A DNA stretch of 32,352 nt from the IMG/VR virus record IMGVR_UViG_3300010391_000069, positions 1-32,352 of that record; one strand, 5' to 3'. A program made the translations under genes and the position numbers. Positions 1-9,691 of the stretch are shown in pieces (position 1 is the first letter of the stretch; each line of letters starts with the position of its first letter). The DNA comes from a virus. The notes under the pieces are model-generated. The model saw only the letters and a program-made list of their open reading frames with translations. It did not search any database and was not told the origin of the DNA.

Positions 1-1759
1 CGTAAAGGTCAATGTGAGATTTTGGAAAGTTATAGACGGTAAAGAGGAAGATTTGACTGGAATTGAGCGATCTGATACTAATAATGTTATCCGGGCTTAT
101 ATGGGCAGTTATGAAGATTTTCTTCTTACCAGTCTCAGTGTCCAGAGGTCTGGAAAGTATGAAACTTCGTTTATTGACCTGGGCGACTCTGGACGTAAAG
201 ATCTCCTCGCTCAGTTTCTAGGACTAAATATATTTGATATATTACATGAAACCGCAAACAAAAAACTAAATGAAATCGTTTCGGTTTTAAAGGTTTACAA
301 AAACGAAAAAATTGAAGAAGAGCTGGTGGTCAATTACGATGCTTTATCTCAAGCTCAATTTATTTGGGATCCGGAGAATAAAAAATTGACCGATCTTCAA
401 ATCAAGAAAGAAGATATACAGAAAAAAATAACTGAAAATTTCGTTAAATATATTAAAGTTGAAGGAGTTCCTGATATTTCTGAAAAGGAAATCAAACAGA
501 AAGTTGAGGATGACAAGGGTCTTATACTTCATCATCAGTCTATATTAGATTCATTAACTAAAGATATGAAAGAATGTAATGAAATGATGACGACCACCGG
601 AAAACAAATTAAAGATTTAAAAGAAAAAGATGTTTTAAAATCATATGAACGATGGCAAAAACTTAATAATGAAAAAGATGTAATAAGTGTTGAACTTTCT
701 CAAAAAATTACAGAAGCTAGGTCATTAAAAGAAAAATCAAATAGATTAGAAAATTACAAGTTTGATCCTAAGTGTAAATTCTGTGTAAAAAATGCTGATG
801 AAGTATTTGTTGAAGCAGCTAAGGCTAGTCAAGAATTGGAAAAATATAAACCGGTAGTAGATGATCTTGTTTATAAAAAAATAGAATTGACCAAGAAAAT
901 TGATGAATTAAAATCTGCAGAATCAGATTATAAATCATATAATTCTTCGGTGAAAGAGTTAACCTATATTCAGGAAACATATTTGGTTCGTCTTAAACAA
1001 TTTGATGATCGTTTGGGATTTAGAGAAAAACAAGAGAAAGAACTTTCTATTTGGGAGAAAAAATTAGAAGAATTTAATAACCATAAAGATGCTATTGTTA
1101 ATAATGGTGAAGTATCATCCAAAGACGAAGAACTTAAAAAGCAATTACAATTAGTAATTTACGAAGAGAATAAACAGAATCAACTCGTTCATAATTTGCT
1201 TGGTAAAATATCTGTTTTTCGTTCTAAAATTGAAGAACTTAAAAAAAAGTTAGACAAGGTTAAAGAGATTGAAAAACAATACAAAGCATATGATCTATAT
1301 GTTCAATCAGTATGCCGCGATGGTATTCCTTATGAGGTTATAACCGCTGCTGTTCCTCATATTGAAGGTGAAGTTAACACCATTTTAAGTCAAATTGTGG
1401 AATTTCATGCTAAGTTTGATGTAGATGGTAAAAATATCATTCCTTATATCGTTTACGATGAAAGACGATGGCTTATGAGTCTTGGAAGTGGCATGGAGCA
1501 ATTTATATTATCTACTGCTATACGAGTAGCTTTAACCAATTTAAGTAATTTGCCAAGAGCTAATTTCCTAGTAATTGATGAAGGTTTTGGAGTGTTAGCT
1601 GCTGAAAATTTATCTACAATGCAGACATTATTTCACTTTTTAAAGACCAATTTTGACTTCGTAATTATCGTATCTCACTTAGATGCCTTGAAGGACATGG
1701 TTGATAGTCAAATGGAAATATCTAAAATAGATGGATTTTCTAAGGTCAATTACATCTAA
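1..1759 (+). CDS. 46: Recombination endonuclease subunit, gp46/SbcC/Rad50 family, 5' end outside window
   Basis: The reading frame is open back to base 2, so the GTG at 14 is internal and the N-terminal part with Walker A lies upstream of the window. Counting from that GTG, a long coiled coil surrounds a zinc-hook CxxC (C254, C257). An ABC signature-like LGSGMEQF follows near residue 490, then a Walker B/D-loop FLVIDEGFG near 517-525 and a switch-type SH in IIVSH. This order is that of the SMC-like ATPases that pair with an Mre11/gp47 nuclease and process DNA ends in phage recombination-dependent replication. The gp47 partner is expected upstream but cannot be seen. The gene ends TAA; no terminator is obvious in the 74 nt that follow. 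Confidence 0.92.
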   Translation, partial: VKVNVRFWKVIDGKEEDLTGIERSDTNNVIRAYMGSYEDFLLTSLSVQRSGKYETSFIDLGDSGRKDLLAQFLGLNIFDILHETANKKLNEIVSVLKVYKNEKIEEELVVNYDALSQAQFIWDPENKKLTDLQIKKEDIQKKITENFVKYIKVEGVPDISEKEIKQKVEDDKGLILHHQSILDSLTKDMKECNEMMTTTGKQIKDLKEKDVLKSYERWQKLNNEKDVISVELSQKITEARSLKEKSNRLENYKFDPKCKFCVKNADEVFVEAAKASQELEKYKPVVDDLVYKKIELTKKIDELKSAESDYKSYNSSVKELTYIQETYLVRLKQFDDRLGFREKQEKELSIWEKKLEEFNNHKDAIVNNGEVSSKDEELKKQLQLVIYEENKQNQLVHNLLGKISVFRSKIEELKKKLDKVKEIEKQYKAYDLYVQSVCRDGIPYEVITAAVPHIEGEVNTILSQIVEFHAKFDVDGKNIIPYIVYDERRWLMSLGSGMEQFILSTAIRVALTNLSNLPRANFLVIDEGFGVLAAENLSTMQTLFHFLKTNFDFVIIVSHLDALKDMVDSQMEISKIDGFSKVNYI

Positions 1760-1820
1760 AATAGACTAATTTTAAGCAATAGATATAACGTTATATGGTA
1801 TTATAATACTGTATAACGTA

Positions 1821-1828
1821 TATTTATG
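1821..1828 (+). promoter_or_regulatory. Candidate late-promoter element (TATTTATG variant)
   Basis: A TATTTATG octamer lies 5 nt before the ATG at 1834 in the intergenic stretch after gene 46. It differs by one base from the TATTTATA found before several other transcription units here. Just upstream are AT-rich palindromic stretches around ATAACGTTAT. Promoter activity is inferred from position and recurrence only. Confidence 0.4.
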
Positions 1829-1833
1829 TCCAT

Positions 1834-1941
1834 ATGACAGATGTAGAATACAGGAGAAATTGTCCAACATGCAATAAAATATCTGATTGGAAAAGATTTA
1901 AAAATGGAATCGATAAAACCCCCAATATAATGATATGTTAA
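1834..1941 (+). CDS. Small 35-aa CxxC reading frame (leader gene or homing-endonuclease remnant)
   Basis: An ATG 5 nt after the promoter-like motif opens 35 codons ending in TAA. The start MTDVEYRRNCPTCNK has one CxxC pair and resembles the N-terminal zinc knuckle of free-standing phage homing endonucleases, but everything after it is missing. The stop overlaps the start of the next gene in the string ATGTTAA, an arrangement that suits translational coupling, and the downstream gene has no obvious ribosome binding site of its own. It may therefore be a functional leader peptide or only the stub of a deleted endonuclease. I cannot tell which. Confidence 0.4.
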   Translation: MTDVEYRRNCPTCNKISDWKRFKNGIDKTPNIMIC

Positions 1942-4118
1942 ACTTACTTCCGAGTTTTGGAAAGCAGGGGGTGTCATACGGGCTTTCTACAATTATAGCC
2001 GATGTTAATGACACTCAATATTTATCCAAATATTTTGTAATTTCCGAGTTTTCTTCTAAGTTTACAGCAGGTAGAAATTCTTTTAGCCTAAATGGATCCA
2101 CTTTTCTTCTTCCTGGATCAGAAATATTCATAGAATGTTTAGACTCAGCAGGACACAATCTTTTCATAGAAATGGCCACAACGACAGATGCAACTGCTAA
2201 ATCATATGCTTATAAAGAAGGAACTTCTTATATTTTTTCTATACATGTTTATAATGACATTGCTGATGGTGTAGGTAAAATTATATGTTATGGAACTTTA
2301 GCTGATAATAGAACAGTAAAATGGCAGCAAAATATAATAATAGATAAAACTTTAAATAATTCATCAAGAGTTAGATTTTATAATGACCCAATTCTTGAAG
2401 TAAATTCTGTTTTAACTCCTGTATTAAATAGTGATATTTCTCTTAATACTAAACAACCTGTCGTATTTGCGGGGAATGGTTATTCTTTAGCTATAATTCC
2501 ACAAAAAGATACAAATTTTTCATCGGTAAATATGAGAAATACTAATATAGATTATAGATTTGTAGTTGATTCTCCTTCTGTAATAGGAAATATATTAGAT
2601 GATAAGGATGGATTTAATTCTCAAATGATAGGTTCTAAGATAATTCTTTCTATAAATAAAATACAAAAACCTTTTTCTTCTCAAGAAATCATTCCAACTG
2701 AACAAAACTTTTCTTCTATAATATCTAATGTAACAACTAATAATACACTTAGATTGACCACTCCTTATTTTTATTCTGATCAAAATAATAATCAAATAAT
2801 AACTAATATTTCTGATGCAAATTTTGTTATTACATATCCCTATATAAATTATAATTTAACATCAAGTTATCAAACATCTAGTATAAATGATATTTCTTAT
2901 ATTATAAAACAATCATATGCTGATATAATTTATAGAAATATAAGAACATTTACTGGATTTTTAGCAAGACATAAAATTTATAGAAAAAGTTTAGTTTCCA
3001 ATGCTGATTTTTCTGTTATAGCTGATGAACCAATATTCGTTAATGAACAACTAAGAGATAATTTAACTCAAAATAAATTTTATGAATTATTGGGAAAATT
3101 TTATAATGACCAACATATATCTCGTTATTGGTTTACAAGTTCAAATAATTTACAAATGGTTCACACACCAAATGTATTTATAGATTCTTGCCAATTAACA
3201 TCCTCTAATTATAATTCTTTATTAGGAAATGATTATATAATAGTTAAAAATGATTCTGTTAATATTGATAGAAATGCTATTTATATTCCATTTAATTTGG
3301 ATCAGTTTAATAATACATCTGGATCAGCATATGATTCTAATTTTATAGCACTTAAATCTAATGTTCAATATATTTTACAGGTAGATGCAGTTATTCAAAA
3401 AGATTATCCTTCTGTGGATTCTCGATTAGAATTTTATTTCACAAGTTCTATATCTGCAGCTAAAAGTAATCAAAATTTTAATAGTAAATATGGAATTAAA
3501 TTAGCGACATTAAATGCAGATAAAATGGGAAATTATAATAATTTTAATAATGAATATTTTTTCTTTATACCACAGGAAGATTTATATGGAACAATGGTTA
3601 TAGTTCCATATAAATGCCAACCATATTTAAAAAATATCTCATTTAGAGTTTATGGTGATGATGGATTTTCGCCTGATTTATTTATATCACGGGTTCCTTG
3701 GCCGATAGTTATACCAAATGAAGCATATCAAATAAAATCGGAATTATTTGATATAAATCATAATTTAGTTTACTCCAATTTATATGTAGTTCAAAATTTT
3801 GACCCGTCAGGAAGTTCTCTGACTCCTTATATACCCGGAGGAGGAATATATCAAACCACATTTTTTCCTACATTAACTCCTAGATCTGATTCAGAAATAA
3901 GTTATAGTAGATTAGTAACAAGAATTGATAATTCTTCGCCACCTGGTCAATTAAAATATACACCTATAGTTGATTCAGGAGTGAATAATGAATATATATA
4001 TGTTTTAACAGGTTCTCTTAACACTTATGATGTATTAAGAGGACAATCAATTAATTCTATATATTCAAGAAAAATATATTGGGATGGTTCTGGAAATAAA
4101 CAAGTTGAAACTATATAA
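1935..4118 (+). CDS. Large hypothetical protein, probably virion structural
   Basis: This 727-aa protein is rich in Asn, Ser, Thr, Tyr and Ile and poor in charged residues, with no transmembrane stretch or catalytic motif that I recognise. Such composition is typical of beta-rich phage fibre, baseplate or decoration proteins. Polar segments of short alternating hydrophobic residues run through its whole length. It lies between the recombination gene and the terminase/portal block, in T4-like phages often occupied by tail or neck genes. The start overlaps the 35-codon frame by 7 nt. Codon use is very AT-rich (many ATA and TTA), more so than in the capsid gene. The structural role is inferred from composition and context only. 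Confidence 0.5.
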   Translation: MLNLLPSFGKQGVSYGLSTIIADVNDTQYLSKYFVISEFSSKFTAGRNSFSLNGSTFLLPGSEIFIECLDSAGHNLFIEMATTTDATAKSYAYKEGTSYIFSIHVYNDIADGVGKIICYGTLADNRTVKWQQNIIIDKTLNNSSRVRFYNDPILEVNSVLTPVLNSDISLNTKQPVVFAGNGYSLAIIPQKDTNFSSVNMRNTNIDYRFVVDSPSVIGNILDDKDGFNSQMIGSKIILSINKIQKPFSSQEIIPTEQNFSSIISNVTTNNTLRLTTPYFYSDQNNNQIITNISDANFVITYPYINYNLTSSYQTSSINDISYIIKQSYADIIYRNIRTFTGFLARHKIYRKSLVSNADFSVIADEPIFVNEQLRDNLTQNKFYELLGKFYNDQHISRYWFTSSNNLQMVHTPNVFIDSCQLTSSNYNSLLGNDYIIVKNDSVNIDRNAIYIPFNLDQFNNTSGSAYDSNFIALKSNVQYILQVDAVIQKDYPSVDSRLEFYFTSSISAAKSNQNFNSKYGIKLATLNADKMGNYNNFNNEYFFFIPQEDLYGTMVIVPYKCQPYLKNISFRVYGDDGFSPDLFISRVPWPIVIPNEAYQIKSELFDINHNLVYSNLYVVQNFDPSGSSLTPYIPGGGIYQTTFFPTLTPRSDSEISYSRLVTRIDNSSPPGQLKYTPIVDSGVNNEYIYVLTGSLNTYDVLRGQSINSIYSRKIYWDGSGNKQVETI

Positions 4119-4185
4119 AAATATTTTAACAATTTATTAAATAATATATAAACATATGAATGTTCATTTAAAAAAGGAATAAATT

Positions 4186-4779
4186 ATGGCGCGAAGACGA
4201 TGGAATTTAGAAACAATACAACAGGTGATGGATGGTGAACAACCCTTCATTCAAGTTGGTTACACAGGCCCAAGTAAACGCAAAAAAGAAGGCGATGAAT
4301 GGGAAGATGGTAAAGGCATAAAATGGACTATAAGAAATGGAGCAAAAATAAGAATAAATCCACAAGCCGATTTAATTCGTGATTTGGTAAAAAGAAAATG
4401 CTCCGTATGTGGGTTTGATATAGGAATGCTTGGAAATCGTCTTGATGAAAAGATGTATTCTAAAACAGGAAAATGTTTTGATTGTATTCAACTTGAAGAA
4501 ACTTTAATGGTTTGTAATGGAACATTTCAAAAATATAGTGATAAAAAGATGTTAAAAAATAAATTATCTACAGCAAGAGAATTTCGTAGAAATGTTCTTG
4601 AAACCATTGATTTTTTGAAAAAAGATGATTGTAAAGTTGAAATGGTTCATGCTAACGGAACAATGACTACATTTGTCGGAGCACAAAATGAAAAATTACT
4701 TAAAGAAGCAGAAGTTGATTTAGAAAAAGTTGATAAATTGATTGTTGAATTAGAAGAAGATGTTAAACAATTAAATTGA
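4186..4779 (+). CDS. Zinc-binding protein preceding the large terminase
   Basis: The 197-aa product starts with a basic MARRRWN segment. It has a candidate zinc site made of two CxxC pairs (CSVC near residue 72 and CFDC near residue 98) and ends in an acidic, heptad-like helix (about residues 160-197). The ATG follows an AAGGAA ribosome binding site. The stop is separated from the terminase ATG by 1 nt, so the two are probably co-translated. The position directly before the large terminase is where many phages encode the small terminase or a packaging accessory factor. The zinc finger is not a usual feature of T4 gp16, so I keep the function open. Confidence 0.6.
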   Translation: MARRRWNLETIQQVMDGEQPFIQVGYTGPSKRKKEGDEWEDGKGIKWTIRNGAKIRINPQADLIRDLVKRKCSVCGFDIGMLGNRLDEKMYSKTGKCFDCIQLEETLMVCNGTFQKYSDKKMLKNKLSTAREFRRNVLETIDFLKKDDCKVEMVHANGTMTTFVGAQNEKLLKEAEVDLEKVDKLIVELEEDVKQLN

Positions 4780-4780
4780 T

Positions 4781-6426
4781 ATGCCCGACGAGATAGATTT
4801 GAGGTTGTGGATTAGAGAAGAATACAAAAAATGCGCCTCTGACCCGATATATTTCATGAGGAAATATGTAAAAATTCAGAATCCAAATGAAGGTGGAACT
4901 GTACCTTTTAATCTTTATCCATTTCAGGAAGATACACTTAATAGATTTCATGATGATAGATTTCTTCTTATTCTTAAATCTCGTCAGTTAGGTATTACCA
5001 CTCTTGTATCTGCTTATTCTCTATGGCAGATGTTATTTAATGGTGATAGAAATATTCTTGTTATTTCTATTAAACAAGAAATTTCCAAGGAAATCATAAC
5101 CAAAGTTAGATTTGCTAATGAACACTTACCCTCTTGGTTAAAAATTCAAGCAACGGAAGATAACCGATTATCTCTCCGTTTAAAGAATGGTTCTATGATC
5201 GCTGCTACATCTTCAGCAAAAGATGCTGGTCGTTCAAAAGCTTTAAGTTTACTGGTTCTTGATGAAGCCGCTTTCATTGATGAGGCTAGAGAAATCTGGA
5301 CTTCCGCTTTTAATACTTTGTCAACTGGAGGTCGTGCAATCGTTCTATCTACTCCTAATGGTGTTGGAAATTGGTTTCATGAGATGTGGACAAATGCTGA
5401 AAAGAAAAAGAATGATTTTACAACTCTACGACTTTACTGGAATCTTCATCCAAAACGTGATCAGAGATGGAGAGATGAGCAAGAGAAACAACTTGGACAA
5501 AGAGGAGCCAGCCAAGAATGTGATTGTGACTTTCTAACCTCTGGTACAAATGTAATTGATCTTAAAATTCTTGAAGAATATGCATTAAATGCTATTTGTA
5601 TTGAAGGAGATCCTAGACCAGAAATGGGAGTTAAAGATCCAATTGAATTTAGATATTCAAATTTTTTATGGATTTGGGAACTTCCAAAAGAAGAAAAAAG
5701 TTATGTAGTATGTGCTGATCCTGCTAGAGGAGACGGTAATGACTATTCTGCAGCACATGTTTAAATATAGAAACTCTTGAACAGGTTGCTGAATTTAAAC
5801 AACAAATACCACCAAAAGAATTTGCAGATATTTTGGTAAATCTAGCTACTGAATATAATGACTCTTTACTCATAGTAGAATATAATGGTCTTGGGCCTGC
5901 CGTATTACAACGAATTGTTGATAGAAACTATAAGAACACGTTTTATAGTAGTTTAGATTTAAAAGTGGTAGAAGTTCAACGACAAATTTCTAGTAGATAT
6001 TATGCTGAAGAGAAAAAATTAAAACCTGGATTTACTACTACTTTAAGTACAAGACCACTTCTAATTTCAAAATTGGAAGCATATTTTCGTGAAAGAATAG
6101 TTGATATTCATTCTTCTAGAACCATTGATGAATTGAGAACTTTCATTTGGGAAAATGGTAAGGCTCAAGCCGCTGAACACTATAATGATGATTTAACTAT
6201 GGCTCTTTGTTTGGGGTTGTGGGTTAGAGATACATCTATTAGATTGAGACAAGAAGGTGTAATTCTTAGCAGAAATATGTTAGATAAAATATCAGTTAAA
6301 AGATCTAATGAAGATAATACTCCGATTTACACTGCTAGAACCGCTACTAGTGGTAAATCTCAATGGGAAATGAGGGTTGTTGGTAAACCAGGGGACATTG
6401 AGTCATTGACGTGGTTATTAAGATAA
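4781..6426 (+). CDS. terL: Terminase large subunit, T4 gp17 type, with one apparent frame break
   Basis: This is the DNA-packaging motor ATPase and headful nuclease. The N-terminal ATPase half shows a Walker A-like KSRQLGITT at residues 66-74, Walker B LLVLDEAAF near 158-165 and the coupling motif LSTPNG near 189-194. The nuclease half shows ADPARGDGNDYSA (first Asp D313), IVEYNG and a terminal NDDLTMALC. Frame 1 stops at TAA 5762-5764 directly after that DYSAAHV. From 5763 the family sequence (IETLEQVAEF and onward) continues in the -1 frame to 6426. Adding one T to the TTT at 5760-5762 restores a continuous protein of about 548 aa. I therefore treat it as one gene and the break as a one-base deletion or sequencing error. 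Confidence 0.93.
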
Positions 6427-6433
6427 ATGACTA

Positions 6434-6441
6434 TATTTATA
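6434..6441 (+). promoter_or_regulatory. Candidate late-promoter element TATTTATA before the portal gene
   Basis: TATTTATA lies in the 47-nt gap between terminase and portal, 32 nt before the portal ATG. The leader that follows contains a clear AAGGAA ribosome binding site, so this would be a normal leadered transcript. Confidence 0.45.
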
Positions 6442-6473
6442 TAATATACACATTGAAATAAAGGAAACAAAAA

Positions 6474-9400
6474 ATGGCAAATCCAATAATAAGACCGGAA
6501 ATGAGAATGAATAGTGATGAAGTAGACGTAAAACAAATGTCGTTGTTTGCACGTTTAAAGAAAATCTTTGCAACCGGTGTAGTTGTTCGTAATGTTGGTG
6601 GTAAGAAACTTAAAGTAAAAGATACCGGAGACCTAATGTATGCGACAGACCGAAACAGTCTTCGTGACCGTTTTAATCGTGTTCGTTCTACATCATATAA
6701 TGCCTATACAAGAGATTTTTCATTAGCGTATCAAGCAGCACGCATTGACCTATTTAGGGATTATGATTGTGTAGGACCAGATACCATTATACCTCTACCA
6801 GACGGAACTTATCCTACTATAGCTGAATTGACTGAAAAATATAAAGATAAACCACAGGAGAGATTTTATGTTTATTCTTATGACCATGTTAGTAAATCAA
6901 TAAAATTGGGCAGAGCATTTCATCCTAGGAAGAAAGGACAGAGAGTTGGATTTAAAGTTACTTTTGATAATGGTCAATATGTTATTGGTAGTATTAAACA
7001 TCCATTTTTAATGAGAGATGGAACATACAAAACCATTTTTGATCTTAAAGTTGGAGAAAGTGTGATGCCGTTTTATCAGAATAGTAATAAAAAGGGATAT
7101 AGAGGATTATATAATTTTTCTAAAGGATGGCAAACCGAACATAAAATTGTTGCAGAACAATTTAATAGACCTTTAAATGAAAATGAAGTTGTACATCATA
7201 AAAATTTTAAACCATCCATAAATCTTCCTGATAATTTAATGATTATGACAAAATCTGAACATTCTGCATATCATATGAATATTTCTACCAAAAAGATTTG
7301 GTCAAAAGAAAATAAACCTATTATGTTAGAAAAAGTAAGAAACTCATATGGTTACAAAAATAGAAAGTTTCATAAATGGAATGGTGAAAGACAGGGTGAA
7401 AATAATCCTTTTTACGGAAAAATACATACTGAAGAGTCAAATGATCAACGATCAAAAACGCTGAAAGAAGTGTTTGTTGATAGAGATCAAACCGGTGAAA
7501 ATAATCCAAAACATAGAGACGATCTTTCCGTCGAAGTATTGAGGATGAAGGCTGTTGAGTATTATAAAGAAAACGGGAAATTGACTTCTTGGGGATTGGT
7601 AAAAAATATTGGGTGTGATTATTCCGTTTTACAAAATAGATTGAAAAATTTTAATACTGATTGGAAATCATTCAAAAATGATGTAGTTTCTACTCTTAAT
7701 CATAAAATAATATCCGTTGAATGTATAGGACCGTTAGAAGTGTATGATTTTACCGTTGAAAAATATCATAACTTTGCGACTGATAGTTGCTTCGTCGCGA
7801 ACACTATGGACATGGATCCGATCATAGCGTCTGCTCTCGATATTTATTCAGACGAAAGTTTAACGGTTAACGAATATGGTAAAGTGATGGTAGTTCACGC
7901 AGAAGATGATAATATTAAAGGCATTTTAACCAATCTTTTTTATGATGTTCTTAATATTGAGCATAATCTCTGGTCTTGGACTAGAAATATGTGTAAATAT
8001 GGTGATTTTTACATGAGATTATATATCTCCCCTGAATATGGTGTTTATCAAATTGAACCTATTTCTGCTTATAATGTTGAACGTCTTGAGAATACAGATC
8101 CACTCAATAAGAACTACGTTAAATTCCAAATTCGTCCTACCGATACATCACAAGTAGAAACATTAGAATCGTTTGAATGTGCTCACTTTAGATTACTTTC
8201 TGATTCTAACTTTTTGCCATATGGTAAATCAATGATTGAAGGTGCTCGGCGTGCTGGAAACAATTATCACTACTTGAAGATGCTATGTTAATCAATCGTA
8301 TCATGCGTGCTCCTGAGAGACGTATTTTCAAGATTGATATTGGTAATATTCCTCCTGGAGAAGTTGATGCTTTTATGGAGAAAATGATGGCTAAAACCAA
8401 GAAAGTTCCATATGTTGATCAACAAACCGGAGATTATAATCTTCGCTTTAATCTTATGAACATGGTAGAAGATTTTTATCTTCCTGTTCGTGGTACTGAT
8501 AGTGGAACTTCCATTGAAACTTTAAGTGGTATTGAATGGACTGGTATTGATGATATTGAATACGTTCGTAATAAAATGATGGCAGCTTTGAAGATTCCGA
8601 AGGCTTTCTTGGGTTATGAAGAAGAACTTTCTGGTAAGGCCACGTTAGCGTCAGAAGACGTAAGATTTGCTAGAACCATTCAAAGAGTTCAAAGAATTCT
8701 TATTTCAGAATTAGAAAAGATTGCTATTGTTCATTTATATTCTCAGGGGTATCGTGATGAATCTCTTGTTAATTTTAAGATTGAACTTACTAATCCATCA
8801 ACGATCTTTGAAAAGGAAAAGATTGAAGTGTGGAGTAATAAGGTAGATGTAGCTTCAAGAATGATGGAAATCAAACTCTTTCCTAAAACTTGGGTTTATA
8901 AGAATGTATTCAATCTTTCTGTTGATGATATTGAAGGATTACAAGATGAGATTGTTGATGATTCTAAACAACTTTATCGTTTTCGCTCTATTGAGGAAGA
9001 AGGTAATGATCCAGCTCAACCATTCAAGAAAATCAATCCAAATGCTCAGCCTGGCCAAGGCGGAGGAATGGGTGGATTACCTCCCCCTGATATGGGGGGC
9101 GGATTAGGCGGAGGATTAGGCGGAGGATTAGGCGGAGCTGATTTAAGTGGCGGAGGATTGGGTGGAGGATTGGGAGGTGGATCACCTCCTTTAATGGAAA
9201 CAGAAGAGAGTGATAAAGATGTGGTTAATGAACTTCCAAATCAACCAGATCCTATGTCTCCCACGGATTCTGAAATATCTGAGGAACACGGTGTCCATTC
9301 AGATGAATATAAAAGAACTCGTGATCAAACTGGAGAACATAAAGCATCAGATCATCCATTTGGAGAAGATCCTGATGGCCATTTAGAAATAAAAACTGCT

Positions 9401-9631
9401 ATGGCAACAGGTAGAGCAGATAGAAGATTAACGAATAAATCTTCCAAAGTTTCTCCTTTAGCTTTAGAAGCTGAAAGACAACGTAAAGTAGATACTATGA
9501 AAAAAGGTAATATAATTACTAGCCTTGAGGCATATCTTACCAAGAATAGGGGGAATGAAAAGAAAACATTAATTAAAGAAAATGATGGAAATAAGTCTAT
9601 AATGGACCCGGATGTGCTAATTGATGAGTAA
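6474..9631 (+). CDS. 20: Portal (head-tail vertex) protein, T4 gp20 type, with intein and one frame break
   Basis: The portal dodecamer seeds the prohead and docks the terminase. The extein starts MANPIIRPEM and includes the gp20-type segments MDMDPIIASALDIY, MRAPERRIFKIDIGN and FLGYEEELSGKATLASED. A 345-residue intein interrupts it between Y-D and T-M (residues 99-443). Near 8252-8258 the frame breaks: frame 1 runs out at TAA 8291 with an unlikely tail. The -1 frame reads WKQLSLLEDAMLINR, the expected family sequence, and continues to 9631. One extra base (for example GCT TGG instead of GCTGG) restores a precursor of about 1052 aa, or about 707 aa after splicing. The C-terminus carries a Gly/Leu-rich repeat and a charged tail (about residues 860-1052) not found in T4 gp20. 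Confidence 0.93.
6768..7802 (+). other. Intein with HNH/NUMOD homing endonuclease domain in the portal protein
   Basis: Splicing block A is CVGPDTIIPLPDG starting at Cys99. Block B is GSIKHPFLM. The C-terminal blocks are VYDFTVEKYHNFATDS and the terminal FVAN with Asn443, followed by Thr444 as the +1 extein residue. The usual penultimate His is Ala here. Between the splicing blocks lie an HNH-type nuclease (VVHHKNFKPSINLPDNL and SEHSAYH), two NUMOD3-like DNA-binding motifs (ENNPFYGKIHTEES; ENNPKHRDDLS) and a helix-turn-helix-like segment (SWGLVKNIGCDYSVLQNRL). The element is 345 codons, in frame and apparently intact, so it should be able both to splice and to home. The insertion point lies in a conserved part of the portal, as is typical of inteins. 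Confidence 0.92.
9097..9182 (+). repeat. Tandem GGCGGAGGATTA-type repeats encoding a Gly-Gly-Gly-Leu linker
   Basis: Near-identical 12-base units encode repeated GGGL in the C-terminal tail of the portal protein. A similar Gly/Leu repeat, also followed by a PP-x-ME segment, occurs in the minus-strand protein at 22533-23033. Repeats of this kind can vary in copy number by slippage or recombination. Confidence 0.85.
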
Positions 9632-9662
9632 GGAAATAATACATTTTCGTGTAATATTACCA

Positions 9663-9670
9663 TATTTATA
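9663..9670 (+). promoter_or_regulatory. Candidate late-promoter element TATTTATA
   Basis: TATTTATA lies between the portal stop and the next gene, 21 nt before the ATG at 9692. A 14-codon frame (9673-9717) begins 2 nt after it and overlaps the gene start; it is probably not a gene. Confidence 0.45.
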
Positions 9671-9691
9671 AAATGAAGAAGAGTTTGATAT

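Noticed and set aside
5759-5770. GTTTAAA at the terminase break looks like a -1 programmed frameshift site.
   Set aside because: The phase is wrong: the 0-frame codons are GTT TAA, not TTT AAA, and other genes show similar breaks without any slippery sequence. An indel is simpler.
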